Source: Isoetes taiwanensis (lineage: Eukaryota > Streptophyta > Lycopodiopsida > Isoetales > Isoetaceae). Taken from it: a stretch of 64,000 nucleotides of DNA. The notes beneath the pieces are model-generated. The model was not told the DNA's origin and did no database searches. It was given only the letters and a program-made list of their open reading frames with translations. Below are positions 36,314 through 48,866 of the stretch, piece after piece. The position numbers and the translations under genes are program-made. The DNA lies in contig JAJEKV010000027.1 in assembly GCA_021234155.1 (NCBI GenBank), forward strand, positions 1,387,109-1,451,108, given 5' to 3'. The number at the start of each line of letters is the position of its first letter. Position 1 is the stretch's first letter.

Positions 36314-36802
36314 ATGGCTAAGCACTTAGAAATGGTCCTCTTTATCTTAAGCCTTCATATTGTGAATGTTATTGCAGCTGAAAGTGATGACTTTCTACCT
36401 GCCCATAATGATGCGAGGACACAAGTTGGTGTTGGTGCAATGCAATGGAGCGATGAACTAGCTAATTATGCATCATCATATGCTCAAAGTCAGATTGACA
36501 ATTGTATAAGTGGCAACCTGGTCCATTCTGGTGGCCAATATGGTGAGAACTTATTTTGGGGATCTGGGATAGACTATAGCCCTTATGATGCAGTGTAAGA
36601 TTGGGTAAACGAGTCACAATATTATGATTATAACTCCAACACTTGTGCTGACGGCCAAGTATGTGGCCACTACACTCAAGTGGTCTGGGCTAATTCTGTT
36701 AACCTAGGTTGTTCTAAGCTCACATGTGATAGCACCCCAACAATTTATAGCATCTGCAGCTATAGTCCTGCCGGTAATGTTGTTGGAGAATGGCCATATT
36801 AG
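36314..36802 (+). pseudogene. PR-1/CAP copy 2 with premature stop
   Basis: Same 162-codon gene as at 29,691, with a CAA to TAA change at codon 95 (36,596-36,598, in DAV-stop-DW). The rest of the frame stays open to TAG at 36,800, including both CAP signatures. Signal peptide and promoter are preserved. Other differences are few (for example Ala to Pro after FL, Ile to Ser before CSYS), so inactivation is recent. A truncated secreted product of 94 codons could still be made, without the CAP signatures. Confidence 0.9.
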
Positions 36803-38207
36803 ATTGGCGATATTGCAATGTTTTTCTGTGAAGTAAATAAGTGCTACCACATTATATATATAAATTGCGTAGCGATGTTTGAAATATAAGACTTCAATAT
36901 ACTGATTTATTATTGGATTTTGGTCACTAGAACAGAATTACTACAAGCTTTGGAATTATCACCAGAACCCTTATTACCATGAGCTTTTGAAACACTAGGA
37001 CTTGGATGATACAAACCCCTGAAATTTTCATTATAATCCTATTACCACGAGCTCTTGAAGCAGCAGAATTTGTAGTAACACGAACTCACCTAAAATTTAA
37101 TTAAAAAAAAACACATTAGAACTTGAATGACAACAAGCTCCTCAAATCTTCATGAGAACTCATATCATGAGGCCTTGAAGCATTGTTACTAACAAATCCC
37201 TAAAATGTTGCAAGCACTAGAACTCGAATAATCGCGAGCTCGTGAAATTTTAGAGTCATTGAAACCTGTATTACCATAGAACTCTAAAGTTTTATTATAG
37301 AATAGAATTGAATTGAATGGATTTTTACAGAGATCCGGCATTGGTGCCAGTGAAGAGATTTCGGTGCAAACCACTTCGAATCCACATGTGAGGATAGACT
37401 CGAGTAGGATCTCAGATGAAAAAGCCTGCCCACTCAACATGCTAATTATAACCATGACCTTACGATAAATTTCTTGTGTTAATGAAAGGCATTACAAAAT
37501 GGTTTGGGCAGAGGTGGCCTTGCGGTAAATTTCTTCTATTAATAAAAGGCATTACAAAATGGTTTGGGCAGAGGCAAATGACGAAATCGTTTGGACAGAG
37601 TCAAGGAAGGCTACCAAGCTAAAATCTTTACCAATCAATCTAGGCCATATATTGGTTCTATAAAATTCATAGTTAAATAAGACATTTTATTTTTCTTTTT
37701 TATTTGTTAGAGTTAATTTTCTATTTCTTCTTGACAAAGCCCTATTTAGCCTTCCGCTTTTTGTGTTCTTTCCATCAGCTCTACATGTGCCTCTTTCTTT
37801 CTTGGTTTGAAGCATTCTCAAATCCCATCCACTCTCCCTTCTTCTCCTATGGTTGGTCAACTTTTTGCTCGTTAAAAAGCTTCATTTATGTCGATTGCTC
37901 TCATACTTATTAGAACTTGGCTTAATGGAGTTTATGGTTGATTAGGAAGATGCCCTTGTGCTTGGTTGTGAGGTTCTTGTGCCTAGATAGGGGCCCTTAT
38001 GCTTGGATGCAAGGCCCTCATGCCTGGATATGAGTCTTTGTGCCTTTATGTATGCCTTAGTATGCGATGAGCCCTAAGGGTTCTTAACTTTGTTTTCATT
38101 TGCAGGCCTCAAGTTAGGAGAGCAATCTATTTGATTGGTTGATGCAGGCTCTGGTCACATATGTTTTTGGATTGGTATTGACTATATAAGCATGCATTAT
38201 CATAGTT
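36803..38207. other. non-coding downstream region, copy 2
   Basis: Duplicate of 30,180-31,610, ending at the right breakpoint of the segmental duplication. Confidence 0.5.
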
Positions 38208-38710
38208 TTCTCATTCATTATTAAGAACTCTAGTGACGTTAATCCCACCCAACAAGGCTAGTCGGTCCGAGAGTAATATGGTCATCTTATTGTGTTTCAA
38301 AATCTAGCATAGATTAGTGATGCTATTACCACTAGGGTTTTTACTCAAAAACCCGAAAGGGATGTATCTTTTGGTTGGTTTTTAAAAAGATGCACGTCAA
38401 GGTTTTATCCACTGTTGGTCTTTTGGTAGTTCTATAGCAACGAATACCTCCATTTAATCAACAGTATTCTAATATAACATAGTACCAAAATCATGGCATT
38501 TGATATCTAACTACAACCTTGTCTTGGAAGAAATGTCATGCATGAATTACAAAAATATCTGGACCATGGGTAGTAGATGCATGATACAAATAACGAGCAT
38601 AGGGAATAGTAACCAATAAAAGATATACAGTTTCATTTGAGAATGGTTAGAATTACCAGAAAGTGATCAACCTATATTCATCGACCGAAAAGCTGGCAGA
38701 AGAATAACCC
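38208..38710. other. unassigned stretch right of the duplication
   Basis: No gene is recognised. Confidence 0.45.
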
Positions 38711-38842
38711 ACCTCATATACTTTCAATAGATGGTAAGCATGGGCAAGACTTGCTTCTCCAACCTCGCCTATACTGGCCATGGGTTCGCTGCGCCTCAAA
38801 GCTTGCAGGAAGGAGAAGTGAGCTAATTGGCTCTCTAGATAG
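38711..38842 (-). CDS. putative internal exon of an unidentified gene
   Basis: On the minus strand an acceptor (TTCTATCTAG) precedes SQLAHFSFLQALRRSEPMAS and IGEVGEASLAHAYHLLKVYE, ended by a donor GAG/GTGGGT. The 44 codons are open with helical character. I cannot name the family. It could belong to the same minus-strand gene as the small exons at 50-53 kb, with the RCC1 gene lying in an intron, or it may be an isolated relic. Confidence 0.4.
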
Positions 38843-39059
38843 AATGTGCAGAAGCATATGTGCATGCAGGTACAAATCGAAGAAGTTCACAATCACCTGA
38901 AGCAATAGCTTGATGCATGCTTCCTCAGCAAGCTTTGGGATGCTAAGGCTTTAGAACTGGTAAAAATTATACACTACAAAAGCCTCAATCCCACACTTGA
39001 GTGGAGTCCACAACATTATTTATGAATATATTTACCTCTGAAGAAGTGCAGACTCATTG
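38843..39059. other. unassigned
   Basis: Nothing recognised. Confidence 0.4.
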
Positions 39060-39492
39060 TGTCCATCTGCAGCACTGCCTCTGAGTTGAGACAGGAAGAT
39101 GGATCCAGGAAGCGCATGTAGACAAGCTCTATCAGTGTTGCCAGCTAGGAGTTATTGAGGATGAGTGCCACACTCTACAGAACTGTCCAGCATTTGGACC
39201 TATCAGAATGCACTATGCTAAGTTGGTCCAGCCTAACCAGCCGCTCCATGTGATGTTGCATATGGCTTCTGTGTAAATATTGGGATCATATCTCCAGGAG
39301 ATGATAGATATTCGCACTCAGTTATGTCCTCTAACACTCCATAGACATGTATCATTGAATAGTTTCTCGGCATGCATATTACTACTAAGGTTTTTTAATC
39401 CTGAACAATAATATGTCTACTGTGCTCTTTGTTTAGGTCGCATAGACCTATTGTTCTTCGTGGACCAAAAAAAAAGAAAAAAGAAAAAAGAA
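39060..39492 (+). mobile_element. LINE 3'-end fragment
   Basis: Decayed ORF2 C terminus reading IEDECHTLQNCPAF and LVQPNQPLHVMLH, then the LINE 3' UTR, the shared tail CATAGACCTATTGTTCTTCG-TGGACC and an A-rich stretch with G interruptions. A closely related 3' fragment is at 49,360-49,735. Confidence 0.65.
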
Positions 39493-39611
39493 AAAACCAA
39501 TTCAATTCTCCCTTTTCGTATATATCTCGGCACTCTGCAGATCATCATGAAGGGATATACCATTGCATTCAATTCTGCTTTAGGCCCAGCTTTGTTCTTT
39601 GAGCCAAATGA

Positions 39612-39789
39612 GCATGGATGCTTGCATGCCACGTCCATGAAAGGAACATGAGCATGGATAACCATGGAAGGTCCATGTGCAGACATATAGGGATCTGATA
39701 GCATGGATGCTTGCATGCCACATTCATGAAAAGAACATGATCATGGATAACCATGGAAGGTCCATGTGCAGACATATAGGGATCTGATA
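39612..39789 (+). repeat. 89-bp tandem duplication
   Basis: Two units (39,612-39,700 and 39,701-39,789) starting GCATGGATGCTTGCATGCCA and ending GGGATCTGATA, differing at a few positions. Confidence 0.9.
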
Positions 39790-40920
39790 CGTAACATTGT
39801 TGTTGCATCAATGATCAAAAGCTGTAGACTTTTAGATGGATTTTGTGCATGGATTTGTAAATGCATAGTGCAACAAGCTCTTTTCGGGGAATTAGATATG
39901 ATTATCTTACGAGAACCCTTTCATCATTTTGATTAAAACACAAAGGCAAGGCCTTGAAATTATGTACCAAGGAAGCCACCGAGATAACCTATTAATTCCA
40001 AAAATCCACCGGTATAATAACCAATTACAGAGTGTGTTGCAAAAGTTCTTGAGACTCGTGGTTAACGTCACTAAAAGGAACCCCTAAAGCACCAACAAAA
40101 GAGCAACAATCTATATAGGACATGCTTATGAGGGAAAGTTGGGAAAGCCATTTGATCTTGTTTAGCTATGGGCACATGCAAGGTAGAGCTAAGTTCCTAT
40201 TTGCTGGCATAGGATAATATCTAAAATGCAGTATCACCATGAGCTAGCCTTGTTGAACTCGAGACATCCATTCGAATCTATGATATACGTGAAACCCTTG
40301 CCACAAAATCAAATTGAGATTGTTATATGGACTTTGTTGAGCTTTAATTTCTAAGTTGGTCATCAATTGACTAGTTGACAACAAAGTAATTTAGATGAGG
40401 GCAAGGAAGATGACTTTAGCTCGAGTTACATGTTAAAGTTGGAAGGTTTAGGTTACCTCAACCACAAATGGCTCTTTCATGCACAAAATGTCCCATCGTT
40501 ACATGAAGAAAGGATAAGCTGATGTTGTCAGACATATATCATTTCAAATGCCAAACCTCAATTTGAGAGAAATGTCGAGGATGATGTGAGGATGATGCGG
40601 ATGCCATGGGATTCACAACTATGGAATCATAAAATCAAATTTAAAGGTCAGAGAAATATCCAAAAAATCAGGTGAAAGGTAAGGATAGATGTACAAATTG
40701 GAATAGGGGGTTGGGTGGAATGAAGCCTCAAGTTCGAGACAATTGGACATAAGAATCAAGTTAAAAGGCCAGGAAAGGCAAAGGTACAACAAATGTCACT
40801 TTTAGGTATGCAAAAAATTTCATGGGACAAACAATGGTACACAAATTTGCAAGAAAATTCACTGGGACAAACAATGGTCCCCACTTAAATTATTTTTAAG
40901 TTGGCGCCATTGTATGTGGC
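39790..40920. other. no recognisable gene
   Basis: Nothing supported on either strand. Confidence 0.45.
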
Positions 40921-40967
40921 TCGATTTCCTGAACTATTCGAACTATCTGGAAGCAGACAAATGATTC

Positions 40968-41026
40968 CACGTGGCAGAAACTAGACGGTGAAGAAAATAC
41001 GATCACGTGGACCTTGTCAACGTGGC
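40968..41026 (+). promoter_or_regulatory. G-box/ABRE cluster upstream of the RCC1 gene
   Basis: CACGTG at 40,968-40,973 and 41,004-41,009 plus ACGTGGC at 41,020-41,026 lie 660-720 bp before the start codon. Such cores bind bZIP and bHLH factors and are common in abscisic-acid, light and cold-responsive promoters. Three within 60 bp is suggestive but untested. Confidence 0.5.
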
Positions 41027-41687
41027 ACGTTCTAAGCCCCAAAGTGCAGAAAGCGAATAAAAAAATGCGCCCACGATGTTTTGAAATATTCGTTCACCTA
41101 CAAATACACACAGTCAAATTTTTTTCCTGTTTCTCCATTCCTTGAATCTTCGGAACACTAGCTCCCTCTCCTGTAACGATCCTTCAAGTCGGATTTGCCT
41201 TCCACCTCTCATTCCGGCGGAAAAATCCTCTTCCAGGTTAGATACTTGTTTCTTAAATGCTTTTACAAATAAAGTTTTCTCCGGTCTCAGACTTGTTTGC
41301 TCCATATAACTCCATATAAATTAGCTGTTCACTAAGATCATTCTAACCAGCTGCTTCAGAAAGTAGAAATCCCCTTTTTAGCTCCTTTTTCGTTATTTCC
41401 TTTTCTTATGCAGCACAAATAGAGCTTATCTTCGTGAACCCTAATTTCGTGCATTTGCTCAAGGATTCTAGTGCCAGATGGATTAGGTCTGCGTTATCCC
41501 TTTTTAGAATGTTGATTCAGCTCACAGATCACTTGCACGTCTTTATATTTCGTTGACAAGCATTTGATCCTTCAGCAGGTATAGTTGGGACATATGCGTG
41601 TCGCTTAGAAGCTCCACCAATGATATATGAGGCAGTAAAGTTTTGTTTTAGAAAACAGGACGCTAGCAGCAATTTATTTGTTTTAGA

Positions 41688-44600
41688 ATGGAAGCTGGAG
41701 AAAATCACGACGCTGCATCTAATTTCTCCATATTAATGTGGGGATACTTGCCTGCTTCTTCCCCACAAAGAGCTCCATTGGTAAATCCAACGAAAGTTTC
41801 CTCCTCTGGGGATGGGTGGAAAGCAGTTTGTAGTGGAGGTTGTGGCTTCGCTGTCGCCATATCTGGTAACATTTCCACTAACTTATGGTGCCGATAACAT
41901 GCATATTAGGTCGGTTCAATAACATTTGTGCTGCAGAATAGGTTGATTAAATTTGTTATGCGTATGAATGCCTTAGAGTTTATAGCTTTTTTTTTTTTGC
42001 CTTCATACCATCTGTCATGCATATGTAGGCAGACTGGCTAATCACAATCTTTGTTATTTGTAGAATCAGGCAAGCTTCATACTTGGGGCTCAACCGACGA
42101 TGCTGGACAATGTTATCACATAGCAGGGAAGCAACAGGTGCAAAAGTTGTTACTGAGATTCAAGCAATTTTAGATGTTGTATGGTAAACTTACTTTTAGC
42201 AACATGGGCTTAACAGGATCAGCCAGAACCATTTCCATTTCAAACAGATTATAAGATTGTTCATGCAGCTGCCGGATGGGCTCATTGTGCTTGTTCAACT
42301 GGTAGATCATATTCTCTCTAACTTTTATAGAGTAACTTATCTAAGAGGCCTTTTTTATATGACAGAAACTGGTGAGGTCTATACTTGGGGTTGGAAAGAG
42401 TGCGTTCCAACTGAAAAGATCCCTGTTGATCAAGGTGGCAATCATAACTCTGACAATCTAGAGGGTGATAATGGCGAGTTCAGTCCAAGCACATCACCAG
42501 ATGCATCTCGCCGGCCCAGAACAGGCACTGGGATATTACGAGGAAAACCCACTACTCCAGCTACACATGTTGAAAAATCTCGTGCCTCATTTGCAGGTGG
42601 CAGCAGATTACAAATCAAGCCACCATCGAAGTTGTCTGCTGATAAGGTGCAAGATGAAAACACGAAAAAGAGAAGGATGAATGTTGAAGAGGCTGCCTCC
42701 CCTGAGACACCGGGTGCGGCAGCTGATGACAATGTAATGTTGCCACCCTGCCTAGTTCTCCTCCCATCCGGAATAAAAATCATCAAAGTGGCAGCTGGCG
42801 GCAGGCATACTTTGGCATTAACAGGTCGGATGACATTTTGTCCATCAATCTAGAAAAAGGCTGCTAGGTGATTATTTTCTAATGAGATGATTACATTGCA
42901 GATGCAGGAAAAGTCTGGGGCTGGGGCTATGGGGGAGAAGGACAACTTGGTTTAGGTTCCCGTATGCGTTCTGTTTCATCTCCACAACCAGTAGCTTGCT
43001 TTCAAAATGTGCCTCATCGGGTTGGCAAAGGAAACAGGATGAATGAAGTAACTGAACTGGCCACCAAGGTACCTGGAAACCATATAATTGCAATTGCATG
43101 TGGAGGACGCCATAGTGCAGCTTTGACAGGTGATAGGCTTCACTCTTTCCTCAAATCTGATCCGTCCAAAGTTGCCATAATTTGCTTGTGTCAGTAAGAA
43201 TGAACATGTTTAATAGCTTCCTTGTGATCCACACATGACTTTATATGTTACTTAATATATTTGCTAAATAAGTTACCTTATTATGCCATCTCATAATCAT
43301 TTTAGTGAGCACCCTGCATCTGCAGTAGCTCATGGCCAATATTGCAAACAGTAGTCTAGGGGATTGAGGTATAGTGTAAGGGAAACCATGTCTTGTTGCT
43401 GTAGCAAATTCATTAATCATTCTTTTGCCTTGGCATAGCCACCTCTCTTACTCATTTGTTTGCATATTCTCTCAAATCCTGTCTTGTAAAGAGTAAGTAG
43501 ATATAAAGCAAGTAACTCCACCTTGCTCTTTCAACAGGCTCAGGTATCTCTTGTACTGGGAGGACAGGAAATGGCTGATCCCAATTCTTCCCACAATTGT
43601 TGGTGTGAAGAGACTTCCCTTCTACATTGCCATGGTAGGACCATGAACACATAGAGTCCATTAGTGTAAGTCATGAAGATGCATCAAAGCCTTAGAAGTA
43701 GGTCCTTGGAGTGTTTGTACACATAGGCAAAACACGGTTTTCCACAGTTGTTTTAGCAGCCAAAAAATTCCCAGAGGTCATGATGGAGGACCATAACTGC
43801 AAGGTTATTCTAAAAAGATTAACCTGTCCTGCATGGAATGTGTTGAGTCGTTACCGAACAATACATTCTTGAAATTTCACGATAATAATTCTTTGATCTA
43901 AACGCCAGTTAAAAGTTCTTTTATTTTCATTGGCAATCTGCAGTTGTTTATTACTTCCTTTGCTACACAGATGGAGGAGCCGTCCTAGCATTTGGATGGG
44001 GAGCATATGGGCAGGTGAGATATCTGTGCATTGAATGCATTACATGTCAAGGAACTGTGGCTTTAATTAGAAGCTAGGGGAGAATAGCTTTACAAGGTTG
44101 CTTATATGGTTGAAGTCTGATTAGATTGCCTGCACCTTACGAATGTGTCCAAGCTTTTGAGCACATTATTCGTTGTATTCATTCTCTTATTTCCATATTT
44201 TGAGCGCATCATTTGTTATGTTCATTCTTTTATATTTTTTATAGTGTGGGCAAGGTAATACAGAGGATGAGCTCAGTCCTGCATATGTTTCGGCATTGGG
44301 AGGCCTGCGTGTTACAGGAATTGCAGCTGGACTATGGCACACTCTGTGCATTACAGATACAGGGTCGGTTTATTCATTTGGTGGAAATCAATTTGGCCAA
44401 CTTGGAGTGGCAGGGGAACAGGCCGAGGTAAGTACCTATACTACATAAATGTGTTCCACTGATCGCATACTCAGTTTGTATATGATACTGGCAGACATTA
44501 CCTAGGCTAGTGGATACGCCAGTTCTAGAAAATGAAGCTGCTATTTCAGTTTCTGCTGGTGCACGGCATAGTGCAATCTGTACAGGTTCTATTCTAGGCC

Positions 44601-44902
44601 CCTAATATTCATATTAGGTGTTAATAATGAACTTTTTCATGATGTTGATACTTAAATTTTGCAGAAAGTAGAAAAGTGTTCTGCTGGGGTTGGAATAAGT
44701 ATGGACAGGTGCAATCTCTAGCCTTTAGGTTCTGTTCAATAATAGTTTGTCAGGCCTTAATAAAATGCTTTTGTTTGGCCCACAGCTTGGCTTAGGTGAT
44801 AACGTCGACAGGGATACTCCAAATGAAGTTATTCTCAATTACAAGGCTCAAAATATTGCTTGCGGCTGGTGGCATACACTAGCATTGGTGTACAGTCCAT
44901 AA
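41688..44902 (+). CDS. RCC1-repeat protein, TCF1/UVR8-like, 10 exons
   Basis: Exons: 41688-41865, 42064-42137, 42217-42301, 42366-42824, 42902-43129, 43971-44014, 44245-44427, 44495-44585, 44665-44708, 44786-44902. All introns are GT-AG and all joins keep frame, giving 500 residues and TAA at 44,900. RCC1 blades repeat G-x-HT/HS-x-x-LT plus W-GW-G: SGKLHTWGSTDDAGQ, AAGWAHCACSTGETGEVYTW, VAAGGRHTLAL, VWGWGYGGEGQLGLGS, IACGGRHSAALT, GIAAGLWHTLCI, YSFGGNQFGQLG, VSAGARHSAI, VFCWGWNKYGQ, IACGWWHTLAL. Exon 4 inserts a Ser/Pro/Lys-rich linker of about 120 residues with a KKRR basic patch, as in the TCF1 group, whose Arabidopsis member is a nuclear factor in cold tolerance. Length and layout fit an intact gene. 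The exact orthologue is inferred. Confidence 0.92.
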
Positions 44903-46079
44903 TCATTTTCTGTAGATATGCATTATGTCCATAGAAAAGTAGGAAAAGCAAAATTTTCGAAGTCAAATTTTGACATGCAGAGTTGTCTCACGGCCAATAA
45001 TCTCTTGTAATATGTGATATATTACCTCCTTTTTCTTGTACGATTATTTTATAAATGGCAACACAAACAACTTTTGCGCCTCAACGTAAGGTAACAAATC
45101 TCCTGGTTTCTATAAATGTTTTTTACTCGTCAGAAAAGAGTACAGTGGGCGTGGAGGTAAAGTTACCTTTGACAATAGGTAGGAAAATAGGACATTCCAA
45201 CAGAACCTTTGAAAGCAAAACCAGTCTAAAAGTCCTTAAGTAAAGAAACTCGCAACACTCTACGAATTTGCCACGTGAAAATTTTGCTATGCTAACAAGT
45301 GACCTTGTAGATTCAAAATTTGATACATTTTCAGCCATATGGCGTAGTGTTTTCAGTTTGAAACTAAAAAATATACTCATCTGCTATGTCACCAACTCCA
45401 AGCTCCAGAATTGATAGCCAAAGAATAGCCCGACTATGGATGTATGCCAGGAGCCAAAGAAAATGGAAATTATTAGCAGACAATATCTTTAAATCTCACT
45501 ACCAAAGGACCTATATTAGGTGCAAGATTATGCTGCCCAAGAATAGCCAATTGAATCCCGGCTGATTGTTTGCGATCTCATCAAACTAAGGGTGATCAAT
45601 GAGCAAGTCTATCAAGAGATTCAATAAATTTGAAATCAACAGTCATTAGATGAGAGCTGACATTTGAAGAAATTTGAAGGACCAACAAATTGACAAGCTT
45701 AAAATGTTCTTCTAAAAGCAGGTTGTCTTTTTGTTCATGGAGAAGGAAAATGTTATGCTCATATGTGTAGGAAATCTCGAGGTCTTCTATTCCAAAATGT
45801 CAAATTGCATAAGGTACATTGTTTTATTCTAGAAAGCATCATAGATAATTCAAAGCATCTAAACTAACTTAGTTTTCTCCTTGAGCTAGATTTTTTATGC
45901 GTTGATAGTCTATGATATTATTTAGGATTTTATGAAAACCAAAGCCCTTCATCTAGATGATGCCACATCTGTGTCAAATGATAGCTTCAAGGGATTATTT
46001 AAGGTTACACAGGCATTTGGTGTTGGTTTAAGATAGGTAAATAGTTTACGAGAAAGTGACATTCTCAGCACTGTCAAGG
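44903..46079. other. unassigned stretch downstream of the RCC1 gene
   Basis: No gene is recognised. Confidence 0.4.
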
Positions 46080-46505
46080 TTTCTTCGTCGAATCCCGGGG
46101 AAGGAGGATTATTCCTAAGCAGTGATGGGTTGTTGTACTCTCTTTCTTGTATTGAGTCCTATAAACCTTTTGGTCTCCGTAGACGATAAAATTCTATTGA
46201 ATTTCAATTTAGTTCTTAAGTAGACTAACTTTCATATTTGTCATTTGAAAATGTTCTGCATATGTTGCGCCTTCTTGCTATGGACTCAGTAACAAATCAA
46301 CAATAGACCCAGTGCTAGGTGATCGATAGCTTTCTGTTAGGCACCTCCCATATTGCTCATATGTCACGATGAGGGCAATACAGATGCTACAACTCTTACA
46401 ATGCTAGCGTCATTTTTTGTAATAAATCAGGAAAAGTAACAAAACAAACTCAATAAACCTTTTGGTCTCCGTAGACGATAAAATTCTATTGAATTTCAAT
46501 TTAAT
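46080..46505 (+). repeat. two LINE-type tails flanking a 226-bp segment
   Basis: A tail reading ACCTTTTGGTCTCCGTAGAC, then GATAAAATTCTATTGAATTTC, occurs at about 46,166-46,205 and again at about 46,456-46,500. Between them (46,227-46,452) is a segment also found in the same orientation at 54,608-54,828. Confidence 0.75.
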
Positions 46506-46512
46506 TCTTAAA

Positions 46513-46540
46513 CTAGTTATTGTGCCCGGCGTTGCCGGGC
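46513..46540 (-). mobile_element. Helitron-like 3' terminus (minus orientation)
   Basis: On the minus strand GCCCGGC-AAC-GCCGGGC, a 7-nt spacer, CTAG and T. This matches the terminus at 8,133-8,160 in stem length, loop and spacer, with a compensatory stem change. Confidence 0.65.
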
Positions 46541-46948
46541 CTAGTAATAGTTTGGAAGGTCATTGCTTGCTGCTAAATGGAAATTTGGAGCATCAATTTG
46601 CATTTGGAAATTGTAGTAGTGTCAATGAAACACATTTTTGGATGCAACAGTTTGATAAAATGAATCATGTCATAATTAGACTGTGCTTCATAGTGTTTAA
46701 GGTTTGTTGGTGTGAGATGGATCCATATGTCATGTTGGAAATGTCACTCCATAGATGAGGCAATAGGAGGGAAAGCAAAAAGTTTTGGTCAATGAAAATT
46801 ATGTGTGCATATGATAATATAGAGGATTTTATATTACTACTACATATTGTAGCTATTTGGAGAATGTCTAAATGGTACAACTTGCCATCGTGCAAAATTT
46901 AAATATTTGGGAAGGAAACGACTCTACATTGTTGCTTGGAAAGATTAT

Positions 46949-47311
46949 CAATCTTTTTAATTTGGGATTTTTCGGTAGGGCCGAAAAGATTTTTGGATTT
47001 TTTTTTTAATTCGATTTCCTTAGATTTTTGGGGTTTCTGGACGTCGAAAACTTTTTTCCGATGTTCCAAAAATCATAGAATTTTTTGTTGTGGAGAAATG
47101 TTTTCTGAGATTTCCCCTTAATCCGGTCGAGAGGGCATATCGATGCCACAGAATCGGCATGCATTTTTGTGGCATCAAGGAAGATATATTTAGAGGGATT
47201 TTCCAGTGCGGCAAGGGTGCCCAGGTTTGATTGGTACTGCAGTTTGGTTTCGTCGCGAATGGTCCAACGGATTGTGCCATATGATGTGAGCATAAGCTTT
47301 CTTTTCCTTTA
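46949..47311 (-). mobile_element. 363-bp retroposon with 15-bp target duplication
   Basis: Flanked by GCTTGGAAAGATTAT at 46,934-46,948 and 47,312-47,326, a perfect 15-bp duplication. In sense (minus) orientation it runs from TAAAGGAAAAGAAAGC to CCCAAATTAAAAAGATTG and contains an open frame (MLTSYGTIRWTIRDETKLQY, SKYIFLDATKMHADSVASIC). A second copy in opposite orientation is at 54,232-54,603. Confidence 0.85.
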
Positions 47312-48526
47312 GCTTGGAAAGATTATACTATATAAAGCTATAGATAAGCATAGATTGATTTTATTTTCCTTAGTTCTATTGATGATGGTGTATAACGAAT
47401 GCTATGGAAAACGTGTACGAAATGAAGGTTTCATCCATATTGCTCACTATATTGCCAGATTCTAAGCATCGATGTGAATGAAAATTCTTTAAGTAATTGA
47501 GAAATAAACTGAACTGATTGATAGTGATGTTAATATCAAATGAAATGAAATTGTAAGAAAGATGTATGGCCCCTTGAGATGCATAATAAGAACTAATAAT
47601 GGCAAACCTCCCTAGCAAGTTTGCATGCGTGACATTGGATGCAGCGTGGTGGGCAACACTTTAACGTGCGAGTTCAATCAACAATTTGGGCACATGCATT
47701 AGTGTATGCAAGATGGCGGACAATATAGAATGAAGAATTCGCACAGAACTTGTCAATGTATTAGATCCCTGCATATGTATTATTATTATCAAATGTTTTA
47801 CAACAAAAAACTGTCAACTCTGAGAAACTTCCACTGGTCAGTCGACACATTCTATAACAGCAGCATTAGTACCTGCAGGAGAAAATGGAATGACGAAGTG
47901 ACAATCGAACATGAAAGGAATACCCAGCAGTTGGTTGGTGCTCAAAGTGCTCAAGGGGATGTGAGAGCGGAGAGAATAGAAAGGCTTTCTCCGTAGAGAT
48001 ATGTACTTGGTTGCCATCTCCAACCCAACCCAACCCAAGAGCTAGAATGCCAAAAGCTGGAAGTGTAACAGATGTAACTATAAATTTTAAGGAATATCTG
48101 AACAAAATTCAATCTATCACAAAGAAAGAGCTACAACAGCCTAGCTAAGAAGACCTACAACAGCCTAGGTCATGGGATGCCATAGTCTTATGAGGATGCC
48201 ATTGTCTATTTGCATGATGGGAAAAGACTAGAATAGAACATAAGGCTCTAAAACATGTGGTGCATTATCATCACCACAATAGCTAGCAATGGATAAAACA
48301 AAAGGCTTGCATATATGGCAAACAATATCAAATGTTTTACAACAAAAGCACATAACTTCGACAAACTTCCACGGTCGGTCGACACATTACATCAGAATCG
48401 GGCAACATTAGTACGGCAGGAGAAAATGGAATGACCAAGTGACAATCGAACATGAAAGGAACATCCGGCCGGTTGGTTGGTGCTCAAAGCTCAAACCCAA
48501 ATGAGAGAATAGAAAGGCTTTCTCCG

Positions 48527-48624
48527 TAGAATAGAATAGAATAGAATAGAATAGAATAGAATAGAATAGAATAGAATAGAATAGAATAGAATAGAATAGA
48601 ATAGAATAGAATAGAATAGAATAG
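48527..48624 (+). repeat. (AATAG)n microsatellite
   Basis: About 20 pentanucleotide units, joined at the right to TTTTTTTAACGTCCACGG, the complement of the retroposon tail, so the array is its simple-repeat tail. Confidence 0.95.
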
Positions 48625-48667
48625 TTTTTTTAACGTCCACGGAGACCAATAGGTCATGGGACCTATA

Positions 48668-48700
48668 CAACCCAACCCAACCCAACCCAACCCAACCCAA
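48668..48700 (+). repeat. (CCCAA)n microsatellite
   Basis: Six to seven units of CCCAA. Unit A of the duplication has three to four units at the same place. Confidence 0.9.
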
Positions 48701-48866
48701 GAGCTAGAACGGAAGTCGCAAGTGTAATGTGATGTAACTATAAATTTTAAGGAATATCTGAACAAAATTCAATCTATCACAAAAAAGGAGCTACAATAGC
48801 CTAGCTAAGAAGAGCTACAACAGCCTAGCTCATGGGGATGCCATAGTCTTATGAGGATGCCATTGT

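Larger units (their letters stand above)
47788..48866 (+). repeat. ~540-bp tandem duplication interrupted by a retroposon tail
   Basis: Unit A (47,788-48,326) and unit B (from 48,327) share AGAAAATGGAATGA, AGTGACAATCGAACATGAAA and GGAATATCTGAACAAAATTC. A third partial copy lies at about 49,860-49,952. Unit B contains an insertion with (AATAG)n and the retroposon tail that unit A lacks. Confidence 0.85.

Noticed and set aside
48668-48700. Interstitial telomere repeat
   Set aside because: The unit is CCCAA, not the plant telomere unit CCCTAAA.
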